Assembly: GCF_000743715.1 (NCBI RefSeq)
Contig: NZ_JQEY01000001.1
Location: 67,079-131,078, forward strand
Reading direction: 5' to 3'
Length of the DNA stretch: 64,000 nt
Source of the DNA: Palleronia rufa
GTDB lineage: Bacteria; Pseudomonadota; Alphaproteobacteria; Rhodobacterales; Rhodobacteraceae
The stretch's first letter is position 1. Each line of letters opens with the position of its first letter. The notes beneath the pieces were generated by a model. The model was not told the origin of the DNA. It saw only the letters and a program-made list of their open reading frames with translations, and searched no databases. The position numbers and the translations under genes are program-made. Below are positions 57,306-64,000 of this stretch, piece by piece.

Positions 57306-57893
57306 TCAGGCAGCGCGCCGCATGGGAACGCGGTCTTCGGCGGCACGCGCCGCAAGCCCGGCGCGCAGCGCGGGATCGAAGTCGAAATACCCCAGGCAGA
57401 GCGCGCCTTTGCCCTCTCCCAGCGTCGAAACCAGCGTCGTGGGCGTCCCGAGCCGCTGGTAGACGCGCATCATCCGGGCGTCGAACACGCCGTAGGCCCC
57501 CTTGAGTCCGCGCGACAGGCCCAAGTCCAGCACGCCCAGAAAAAGTTCGGCCGAAACGGTCGCGGGCGCATCGGGCGCGATGCAGAAACGGGTGCATTCC
57601 AGCGTTCCGGGATCGGCGAAACCGGCGGGAGCGAGAGGGGCAAAATGCTCCGCCGTCATGGTGCGCCCCATGGTCGGCAGCAAACGGAGCGACCCGCGGT
57701 GGCGTCCGTCCGCGCCGGTGGAAACGAGATAGAGCGGCCCGATGGCGTCGTACTGGTCGATCTCGCGCCCGGCGATGTCGACCGCCAGCGGCCATCCCAG
57801 GCGGTTGACGAACTGCGTGGCGCGGTGGCGGAACATCTCGTCCCGGAGGGCGGGTTGGCTGTCGATCTGAGCGCCGTCGAAGATCCGGATCAT
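57306..57893 (-). CDS. Acyl-homoserine-lactone synthase (LuxI family)
   Basis: 195 residues. The invariant residues of LuxI proteins are present: Arg, Phe and Trp in MFRHRATQFVNRLGWPL, two Asp in EIDQYDAIGPL, Arg in GSLRLLP and Glu-Arg in LECTRFCI. It makes an N-acyl homoserine lactone from S-adenosylmethionine and an acyl carrier protein. It follows the luxR gene by 88 bp on the same strand. Acyl chain length cannot be told. It should produce the signal sensed by the neighbouring regulator. Confidence 0.92.
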   Translation of the reverse strand: MIRIFDGAQIDSQPALRDEMFRHRATQFVNRLGWPLAVDIAGREIDQYDAIGPLYLVSTGADGRHRGSLRLLPTMGRTMTAEHFAPLAPAGFADPGTLECTRFCIAPDAPATVSAELFLGVLDLGLSRGLKGAYGVFDARMMRVYQRLGTPTTLVSTLGEGKGALCLGYFDFDPALRAGLAARAAEDRVPMRRAA

Positions 57894-57981
57894 GTGGTTT
57901 CCCCTGTCTTGGTGGACAGAGGGAGACCCGGCCGCGGTTAACGCCCAAGGTGGGCTGCGTACGCTCCGTTAACGTTTTACC

Positions 57982-58695
57982 CTACGGCGACAGCAGACCC
58001 AGGGACATGGCGCGCGCAACCGCGTGGACCGTGTTGGCCGCGCTCAGCTTCAGTCGCGCATTCTCGATGTAGACCCTTAGCGTATGCTCGGAGATCCCCA
58101 GATAATTGGCAGCCTGCGCCCGGTTCATGCCGACCGCCAGAAGGTTCAGCGCGTCCCGTTCGCGCGGCGACAGATCGCCGACGGACGATGTCTTGGTGTC
58201 GTCCACCAGATCCAGGGCCTTCTGATTGACGTAGTGAGAGATCAGGATCACATCTCCCAGAAGCTCATCGATCTTCAGCTTCCAGTCCTTCGGCTTCGCC
58301 GCATGGCTGATCGAAAAGACCGAGAATTGGCCGTCCGGACCGCGCAGCGGCAGCGACAGGCCATTGCTGCCCACCCCCGCGTCTATGGCATCGGCCATCA
58401 GCGTGGAGGCCCTGCGCCCGCTCCAGTCGAGCGATTCCCAGTGAACCGGCCCATAGGTGCTGAGACATCCGCGGACCACCGGATCGATGCGGGTCAGCGC
58501 TTCCTTGGCGTAGTGGGTCTGCCACGCGTCCGAATAGGACGCCACGGCGTATTCGCGGCTGGGATGATTGACCGCGTGATAGACGATGTGGTCGGTCTCA
58601 AGTATGTCCCTCAGGTTGAGGACCGTGGTCGCAAAGCTGGCGCGATCCGTCGCGCCGGAAAGTGAATCAATTGCTGTTTCCAAGCGTGAGCGCAT
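57982..58695 (-). CDS. LuxR-family autoinducer-binding regulator
   Basis: 237 residues. The N-terminal signal domain has the AHL-pocket pattern YSDAWQTHYAKEALTRIDPV, HWESLDW and NGLSLPLRG. The C-terminal GerE helix-turn-helix is LSPRERDALNLLAVGMNRAQ then LGISEHTLRVYIENARLKL. I use the ATG at 58693-58695; a GTG 18 bases upstream is an alternative. The beginning overlaps the end of a small upstream gene by 29 bases. luxI follows. It probably controls luxI and other genes. Confidence 0.9.
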   Translation of the reverse strand: MRSRLETAIDSLSGATDRASFATTVLNLRDILETDHIVYHAVNHPSREYAVASYSDAWQTHYAKEALTRIDPVVRGCLSTYGPVHWESLDWSGRRASTLMADAIDAGVGSNGLSLPLRGPDGQFSVFSISHAAKPKDWKLKIDELLGDVILISHYVNQKALDLVDDTKTSSVGDLSPRERDALNLLAVGMNRAQAANYLGISEHTLRVYIENARLKLSAANTVHAVARAMSLGLLSP

Positions 58696-58855
58696 GAATA
58701 TTCTGTCCCGCACGGGAGGTCATCGCCGGCTCGATCATCGCGAAGCGCGCGATCACCGCCGCTTCGGAGAGCTTGCCGGCAAGTTCCTCCATCCCGTTCA
58801 ACTCAGCAAACGATTTGAGATCCTTGAGTACGTGAAGCATCCAGTCGTTCTGCAT
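58667..58855 (-). CDS. Small protein overlapping the luxR start
   Basis: 62 residues from the ATG at 58853-58855, where gaagg lies upstream (an in-frame ATG at 58873 has no such site). It reads MQNDWMLHVLKDLKSFAELN and continues with EELAGKLSEAAVIARFAMIE, one helical, acidic stretch without a membrane segment. Short proteins of this pattern occur before luxR genes in related bacteria to my memory; no function is known. Its last 29 bases overlap luxR, so translational coupling is likely. Confidence 0.65.
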   Translation of the reverse strand: MQNDWMLHVLKDLKSFAELNGMEELAGKLSEAAVIARFAMIEPAMTSRAGQNIHALTLGNSN

Positions 58856-58961
58856 GGGAGTAGCCTTCGACATGAAAGGTTAATGATTGGTTAACTAGCG
58901 GTTGACTGGTTCATATTGCCTCAAACTCTCTCCAAAATTCTCCTCGCCAATTTTGGGGAAG

Positions 58962-58995
58962 TCCAAAACGAGAACGGCCCGCCATGGCGGGCCGT
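58962..58995 (-). terminator. Rho-independent terminator of ccr
   Basis: Arms acggcccgcc and cgggccgt (58974-58995, plus coordinates) form a strong stem round atgg-type loop bases. On the minus strand, that is to the left, comes tctcgttttgg with the T-run. It lies 24 bases past the ccr stop. Confidence 0.75.
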
Positions 58996-59018
58996 CGGCT
59001 GTTTCTGGCGGGGCGAAC

Positions 59019-60296
59019 CTACCTGCGCGCCTCGATCGCATCCTCGACGGTCCGCAGGCCGGTCTTGGGCGCCGACACCAGACACGCCATGTTGCCGGGC
59101 TTGTGCTGGTTTTGGCGCATTTTCGTGTGGGCGGCCGGAACGTCCTTCCACAGGAACACCTCTGACATGCAGGGGTCGAGCCGGCGTTCGACCATCAGCT
59201 TGTTGGCAGAGGCGGCCTGCTTGAGATGGGCGAAGTGAGAGCCCTGGATGCGCTTCTGGTGCATCCAGATGTAGCGCGCGTCCATGGTCAGGTTGTAGCC
59301 CGTGGTGCCCGCGCAGATGACGACCATGCCGCCCTTCTTGCACACGAAAGTCGAGACCGGAAAAGTGGCCTCGCCGGGATGCTCGAACACCATGTCGACG
59401 TTCTGGCCCTTGCCGGTGATGTCCCAGATCGCCTTGCCGAACTTGCGAACCTCGTTGAACCAGGTTTTGTATTCGTCGGTATTGACGGTGGGCAGCTGAC
59501 CCCAGCAGTCGAAATCCTTGCGGTTGATGACGCCTTTCGCGCCCAGCCCCATGACGAAGTCGCGCTTGTCCTCCTCCGAGATCACCCCGATGGCATTGGC
59601 GCCGGCGGTGTTGATCAACTGGATTGCGTAGGAGCCAAGGCCCCCCGACGCGCCCCAGACCAGCACGTTCTGGCCGGGCTTCAGCTCATGCGGATGGTGT
59701 CCGAAAAGCATCCGGTAGGCGGTCGCAAGCGTCAGTGTGTAGCATGCCGACTCTTCCCAGGTCAGGTGTTTGGGGCGCGGCATGAGCTGCTGCGACTGGA
59801 CGCAGGTGAACTGCGCAAAGGAGCCGTCCGGCGTTTCATAGCCCCAGATCCGCTGGGAGGGCGAGAACATCGGATCGCCGCCGTTGCATTCCTCGTCATC
59901 GCCATTGTCCTGGTTGCAATGGATGACCACCTCATCGCCGACCTTCCAGCGGGTGACCTTTTCTCCCACGGCCCAGACGATGCCCGAGGCATCGGATCCG
60001 GCGATGTGATACGGGGCCTTGTGGACGTCGAACATGCTGATCGGGATGCCGAGCCCGGCCCAGATGCCATTGTAGTTCACCCCGGCCGCCATCACCAGCA
60101 CCAGCACTTCATGGCTGTCCGGGGTCGGGACGTCCACCACCTCCAGCTGGAACGCCTGGTCGGGTTCGCCCTGCCGCTCGCGGCGGATCGTCCAGGCGTG
60201 CATCTTCCCGGGCACATGGCCGAGTGGCGGGATCTCCCCGACGTCGTACAGATCCTTGACCTCGGCCTTGCTCATCGTGTCGGCATCCATCGGCAT
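59019..60296 (-). CDS. ccr: Crotonyl-CoA carboxylase/reductase
   Basis: 425 residues of medium-chain dehydrogenase fold, full length for Ccr. NADPH motif LVWGASGGLGSYAIQLINTA; other family segments HNQ-type IHCNQDNGDDEECNGGDPMF and VNYNGIWAGLGIPISMFD. It reduces and carboxylates crotonyl-CoA to ethylmalonyl-CoA, the key step of the ethylmalonyl-CoA pathway for acetate assimilation. The ATG at 60294-60296 has ggagggc upstream; an in-frame start eleven codons earlier is weaker. Divergently placed acyltransferase and ecm genes lie upstream; a strong terminator follows. Confidence 0.95.
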   Translation of the reverse strand: MPMDADTMSKAEVKDLYDVGEIPPLGHVPGKMHAWTIRRERQGEPDQAFQLEVVDVPTPDSHEVLVLVMAAGVNYNGIWAGLGIPISMFDVHKAPYHIAGSDASGIVWAVGEKVTRWKVGDEVVIHCNQDNGDDEECNGGDPMFSPSQRIWGYETPDGSFAQFTCVQSQQLMPRPKHLTWEESACYTLTLATAYRMLFGHHPHELKPGQNVLVWGASGGLGSYAIQLINTAGANAIGVISEEDKRDFVMGLGAKGVINRKDFDCWGQLPTVNTDEYKTWFNEVRKFGKAIWDITGKGQNVDMVFEHPGEATFPVSTFVCKKGGMVVICAGTTGYNLTMDARYIWMHQKRIQGSHFAHLKQAASANKLMVERRLDPCMSEVFLWKDVPAAHTKMRQNQHKPGNMACLVSAPKTGLRTVEDAIEARR

Positions 60297-60361
60297 ATCT
60301 TGCCCTCCGTCTCTGCCGCAGTGCGGCACCGTTCTGCTTGCCCCGGATTATGGGGCGGCGG

Positions 60362-60371
60362 GCAATATTGC
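60362..60371. promoter_or_regulatory. Perfect palindrome upstream of ccr, candidate operator
   Basis: gcaatattgc is a perfect ten-base palindrome; it runs on into aatag so that a second palindrome, attgcaat, overlaps it. It lies 66 bases before the ccr start codon (minus strand). A symmetric AT-rich site in a GC-rich genome at this place is a good operator candidate, for example for a regulator of short-chain acyl-CoA metabolism. Confidence 0.4.
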
Positions 60372-60399
60372 AATAGCACGATGGGCGATATCGGTAACT

Positions 60400-61770
60400 T
60401 TATGTCCCGACGAGCGGCGGCGGCCTGTCTGCCTCCTGCGATGCAGCATCGCTTTCCGGAACCGATGCCGCGTAGAACGGAAGAACCTTTCCGGCGCGGT
60501 CCGCCAGCGCGATTTCGCCGTCGCGGACGGTCACCAGCCGCCGAAGCTGCAGCATGTGAAGCGTGCGCTCCACCGCACCCTCCGGCAGCAGCACGTAGAC
60601 GCCCTGCCCCGCCAGCGCGCGCGCCCGGATCCCGACCCATTCGTGCAACGCGCTGCGCGAGGTCACGCCGTCGAGCAGTGCCGCGGCCACCAGGGGGCCA
60701 GGCAGCACCGGAACGCCGTCGCGGATGCGCGCCATCAACTCCCGTGCCAGCCCCTTCACGTCGCCCGGCGCGACGGAGGACAGCGACAGCGGCGTTCCGA
60801 ACGTCACGGCCGCCCAGCCGAAGCGGCGCACCCGCCCGAAGACCCGCCGCCACAACCAGCGCAGCACGAAGGCCGTGCCGGTCCGAAAGGAGCCGCGGAA
60901 CCGACGCTCTCCCGACCGGCCCGCGTCGATCAGCACGTTGTCCTCAAGCACCCGGTCGTAGTTCAGAGACACCGGGACGAAAACGATCTCGCGTTCGGTT
61001 TCCACCTCCGAGATGTAGCTCAGCAAGCCCAGCTTTGCCGGACCGACGCGCCCGTCCAGCGACAGACCGCCCTCCGGAAAGATCGCCTGCGTCACGCCGC
61101 CCGACACCGCCATCTGCACGTAGCGCGCCAGCACCCGGCGATAGAGCGGGTTGCGCGACCGGCGGCGGATGAAATACGCCCCCATGGCCCGCAGAAGCCG
61201 GGATACCGGCCAGATCCGCGCCCATTCCCCCACCGCATAGGCCAGGGCCGAACGCTCGGCCGCCAGATAGGTGACCAGCACGTAGTCCATGTTCGATCGG
61301 TGATTCATCACGAAGACAACCGTGGCATCCTTCGGTATCGCGGCCAGCCCCGCCTCATCGACGCGCGCCAGATGAACGTCGTAGAGCCGGGTGGAAAGCC
61401 AGCGCGCCGCCCGGATAGCGAAGCCGAAATAGGCGGAGGCGCTGAACGAAGGTACGATCTCGCGCGCGTAGAAGCGGGCTTCGGTATGGACGACATCTTC
61501 GCGGATGCCGGTCGCGCGCGCATGGTCCTGAACCGCCTGCAGGACCGCCGGATCGTAGCTGAGCCGCAGGATCATGTCCTGCCGGCGGAGCAGCTTGAAC
61601 GGCTGGATGGGTTGCGCCAGCCTCTGGTTCAGGCGCGCCACCGCCTTTTCCAGTCGCCGCCGGAGGAACCAGCGCACCGGAGGAATGAACACGTGGCTGA
61701 GCGCTGTCACCGCGGCGAACAGAAGGATCAGCCAGAACAGCCAGAATGGAAGGGTCACCGGATCGAACAT
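60400..61770 (-). CDS. 1-acyl-glycerol-3-phosphate acyltransferase-like protein
   Basis: 456 residues. An N-terminal membrane helix (LPFWLFWLILLFAAVTALSH) is followed by a PlsC/PlsB-type domain: FVMNHRSNMDYVLVTYLAAE is the H-x4-D motif, and FPEGGLSLDGRVGPAKLG the substrate motif. It should acylate a lysophospholipid or glycerol-3-phosphate at the membrane; it is longer than normal PlsC (about 250), nearer to a PlsB-like layout. The ATG at 61768-61770 precedes the helix. Divergent from ecm; 103 bp before ccr on the same strand. Confidence 0.8.
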   Translation of the reverse strand: MFDPVTLPFWLFWLILLFAAVTALSHVFIPPVRWFLRRRLEKAVARLNQRLAQPIQPFKLLRRQDMILRLSYDPAVLQAVQDHARATGIREDVVHTEARFYAREIVPSFSASAYFGFAIRAARWLSTRLYDVHLARVDEAGLAAIPKDATVVFVMNHRSNMDYVLVTYLAAERSALAYAVGEWARIWPVSRLLRAMGAYFIRRRSRNPLYRRVLARYVQMAVSGGVTQAIFPEGGLSLDGRVGPAKLGLLSYISEVETEREIVFVPVSLNYDRVLEDNVLIDAGRSGERRFRGSFRTGTAFVLRWLWRRVFGRVRRFGWAAVTFGTPLSLSSVAPGDVKGLARELMARIRDGVPVLPGPLVAAALLDGVTSRSALHEWVGIRARALAGQGVYVLLPEGAVERTLHMLQLRRLVTVRDGEIALADRAGKVLPFYAASVPESDAASQEADRPPPLVGT

Positions 61771-61915
61771 CGCATAACCTGTGGCGAAAGGCGCCGGGTT
61801 TGGAAAGCCTTTCGCCGTGCCGCCGATGCGAAACCGTCTTCGCTCTCGCAGCATCTGGACACGAAACATTGTTGCGCGTATCACGCCTCGGAACGAAGTT
61901 TCGAAAAGGCCAACG

Positions 61916-63883
61916 ATGTCCGAGCGCCCCACCAAAGACCGCCCCTGGCTATTCCGCACCTATGCGGGCCACTCCACCGCCACCGCGTCCAACGCGCTCT
62001 ATCGGGGCAACCTTGCCAAGGGTCAGACCGGACTGTCGGTGGCCTTCGACCTGCCGACCCAGACGGGATATGACAGCGACCACGAACTGGCCCGCGGAGA
62101 GGTCGGCAAGGTCGGCGTGCCCGTCGCCCATCTGGGCGATATGCGGATGCTCTTTCAGGACATTCCGCTGGAGCAGATGAACACCTCGATGACGATCAAC
62201 GCTACGGCGCCCTGGCTCCTCGCGCTCTATATCGCCGTGGCAGAAGAGCAGGGCGCGGACGTCGCTGCGTTGCAGGGTACGGTCCAGAACGACATCATCA
62301 AGGAATACCTGAGCCGCGGCACCTATATCTGCCCGCCGGAACCGTCCCTTCGGATGATCACGGATGTCGCGGCCTATACGCGCGAACACCTGCCCCGCTG
62401 GAACCCGATGAATGTCTGCTCCTACCATTTGCAGGAGGCCGGGGCGACGCCCGAGCAGGAACTTGCCTTCGCGCTTGCCACCGCCACGGCCGTCCTGGAC
62501 GATCTCCGGCGCAAGGTCGATCCGGACGACTTCCCCGAAATGGTCGGGCGGATTTCATTTTTCGTGAACGCAGGCATCCGTTTCGTCACCGAACTGTGCA
62601 AGATGCGTGCCTTCGTCGATCTCTGGGATGAGATCTGCCGAGAGCGCTACGGCGTGGACGAAGAGAAATACCGTCGTTTCCGCTACGGCGTGCAGGTAAA
62701 TTCTCTCGGGCTGACCGAGCAGCAGCCCGAAAACAACGTCTATCGCATCCTGATAGAAATGCTGGCCGTCACCCTGTCCAGAAACGCCCGTGCCCGCGCC
62801 GTTCAGCTTCCTGCCTGGAACGAGGCGCTGGGCCTGCCACGCCCGTGGGATCAGCAATGGTCGCTCAGAATGCAACAGATCCTGGCTTTCGAGACCGACC
62901 TTCTGGAATACGACGATCTATTCGACGGCAATCCGGCGATCGAACGAAAGGTCGGACAGCTGAAAGAAAGCGCCCGGGCCGAACTCGCGCAGATCGACGC
63001 CATGGGCGGTGCGGTGGGCGCGATCGAATACATGAAATCGCGTCTGGTGGAGTCCAACGGAACGCGCATTCTGGGGATCGAGGGCGGAAGCACGCCGGTG
63101 ATCGGCGTCAATCGCTATCGGGACGGAGAGCCGTCGCCTCTGACCTCGGGGCCGGAGGCGATCATGGTCGCGGACCCGGCGGCGGAGGCTGATCAGATCG
63201 ACCGCCTGACCCAATGGCGCGCGGCCCGCGATCAGCCCCGGGTCGACGCAGCTCTGGAGGCCCTGCGGCAGGCGGCGCGGGACGGCTCGAACATCATGCC
63301 GCCCTCCATAGCGGCCGCCAGGGCCGGCGCCACGACCGGTGAATGGGGAGAGATGATCCGCAAGGCCTTCGGGCAGTATCGTGGCCCGACAGGCGTGTCT
63401 GCGGCGCCTTCGAACCGGGTTCAGGAGCTCGACGCCGTCCGCGAACGCGTCGATGCCGTGTCGGCCCGGCTCGGCCGCAGGCTGAGCTTCATGGTCGGCA
63501 AACCGGGGCTGGACGGTCATTCGAACGGCGCCGAACAGATCGCGGCGCGCGCGCGCGATTGCGGAATGCAGATCAGCTATGAGGGAATTCGGCTGACCCC
63601 CGCCGAAATCGTCGAGCGGGTAAAGGCAGAGGCGCCGCATGTGCTGGGGTTGTCGATTCTGTCCGGCAGTCATGTATCGTTGGTCGGCGATCTCATGGCT
63701 CGTTTGCGGGAAGAGGGCCTTGACGTGCCGGTCGTGGTCGGCGGCATTATCCCGGAAGCCGACGCGCGCCTTCTGGCAGGCAAGGGTGTCGCGCGGATTT
63801 ACACGCCGAAGGATTTCGAGATGACCAGGATCATGGATGACATCGTGACATTGGCCGATCCGGAGTCGATCGCCGCCCAATAG
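61916..63883 (+). CDS. ecm: Ethylmalonyl-CoA mutase (MeaA/Ecm type)
   Basis: 655 residues, one polypeptide with substrate and cobalamin domains. The N-terminal RTYAGHSTATASNALYRGNL, GLSVAFDLPTQTGYDSDHEL and MNTSMTINATAPWLLALYI differ from the methylmalonyl-CoA mutase pattern and fit MeaA/Ecm. The C-terminal B12 domain has GKPGLDGHSNGAEQIAARA (with the DxHxxG-type Asp and His) and LSILSGSHVSLVGDL. It converts (2R)-ethylmalonyl-CoA to methylsuccinyl-CoA, the step after Ccr and an epimerase. ATG 61916 follows aaaaggccaacg. Its closeness to ccr supports the pathway. Confidence 0.93.
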   Translation: MSERPTKDRPWLFRTYAGHSTATASNALYRGNLAKGQTGLSVAFDLPTQTGYDSDHELARGEVGKVGVPVAHLGDMRMLFQDIPLEQMNTSMTINATAPWLLALYIAVAEEQGADVAALQGTVQNDIIKEYLSRGTYICPPEPSLRMITDVAAYTREHLPRWNPMNVCSYHLQEAGATPEQELAFALATATAVLDDLRRKVDPDDFPEMVGRISFFVNAGIRFVTELCKMRAFVDLWDEICRERYGVDEEKYRRFRYGVQVNSLGLTEQQPENNVYRILIEMLAVTLSRNARARAVQLPAWNEALGLPRPWDQQWSLRMQQILAFETDLLEYDDLFDGNPAIERKVGQLKESARAELAQIDAMGGAVGAIEYMKSRLVESNGTRILGIEGGSTPVIGVNRYRDGEPSPLTSGPEAIMVADPAAEADQIDRLTQWRAARDQPRVDAALEALRQAARDGSNIMPPSIAAARAGATTGEWGEMIRKAFGQYRGPTGVSAAPSNRVQELDAVRERVDAVSARLGRRLSFMVGKPGLDGHSNGAEQIAARARDCGMQISYEGIRLTPAEIVERVKAEAPHVLGLSILSGSHVSLVGDLMARLREEGLDVPVVVGGIIPEADARLLAGKGVARIYTPKDFEMTRIMDDIVTLADPESIAAQ

Positions 63884-64000
63884 GCGATGGAACGGCACTA
63901 TTGCCGGTGCACGTTTTAGGCCCCGTTCCCATTGCCAGCCGTCTGTTTTGTTCATATGGCTAATTCCAGCGAATCAATGAATGAGGAACGAGCCCTTGGC
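63884..64000. other. Window end without a gene
   Basis: The last 117 bases follow the ecm stop. No terminator or reading frame of note is seen; the DNA is more AT-rich than the surrounding chromosome. Confidence 0.4.

Noticed and set aside
55741-57948. A longer helicase with a 228-residue N-terminal extension
   Set aside because: The extension is antisense-frame sequence across luxI and has Arg/Pro/Ala-rich composition; the helicase begins sensibly at 57264.
57941-57960. A lux-box-like sequence acgcccaaggtgggctgcgt between luxR and luxI
   Set aside because: Only gccca and tgggc (57943-57955) are symmetric, and the outer bases do not form a good palindrome of the usual 18-20 bp type.

Overview
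The window comes from a GC-rich alphaproteobacterium, most likely a member of the Rhodobacterales (Roseobacter/Paracoccaceae type). This rests on gene content: a HemA-type 5-aminolevulinate synthase of 407 residues, crotonyl-CoA carboxylase/reductase plus ethylmalonyl-CoA mutase (ethylmalonyl-CoA pathway), a LuxR/LuxI pair, a phasin, a DUF3422 protein and a TIGR02186/TauE pair. No species can be named from the sequence alone.

Bases 1-9330 are an accessory region of visibly lower GC: the end of an integrated conjugative-type element sitting at the 3' end of a tRNA-Tyr gene (9328-9411, minus strand). It carries five insertion-sequence pieces (an IS5 piece cut by the window edge, a complete IS5, an IS3 with a damaged catalytic site, an IS481 and an IS3 remnant). 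It also holds two decayed plasmid/ICE genes (a DUF2274 remnant and a DUF3987-like remnant), a 42-residue single-helix membrane peptide, a TraG/VirD4-like coupling ATPase without its own membrane anchor, an unknown acidic protein and a large serine recombinase whose reading frame runs antisense through the tRNA.

From 9412 on the DNA looks like ordinary chromosome. Order: rlmB, a CoA-binding protein, a glycosyltransferase; an M20 amidohydrolase/FAD-oxidoreductase pair; a MATE exporter; DUF3422; a phasin; pyruvate dehydrogenase aceE-aceF-lpd; hisB-hisH; an A-type Fe-S carrier; a LysR regulator; ispG, a RodZ-like protein and hemA; an M20 dipeptidase; a histidine kinase with a small sensor-like protein; a nucleoside hydrolase; a quinoprotein-cytochrome fusion; a GNAT enzyme; murJ; a rhomboid-fold protein that has lost its catalytic residues; trpS followed by duplicated DNA; a VOC protein; a class IV aminotransferase; a universal stress protein; an NfuA-like protein; tsaB-rimI.

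48183-54006 is a nucleoside-uptake operon: BMP-type binding protein, double ATPase, a small one-helix protein, two permeases and purine nucleoside phosphorylase, so import is coupled to phosphorolysis. Then come a TauE/SafE exporter with its TIGR02186 partner and a RecD-like helicase. The right end combines quorum sensing (small ORF, luxR, luxI, all minus) with the ethylmalonyl-CoA pathway (ccr minus, ecm plus) and an acyltransferase.

Most unusual points: two truncated genes joined by an IS5, an IS3 transposase with D-to-N in the DDE triad, a split coupling protein, a recombinase frame running through tRNA-Tyr, a pseudo-rhomboid, a tandem duplication of the trpS 3' end, and phased 11-bp repeats before the aminotransferase.
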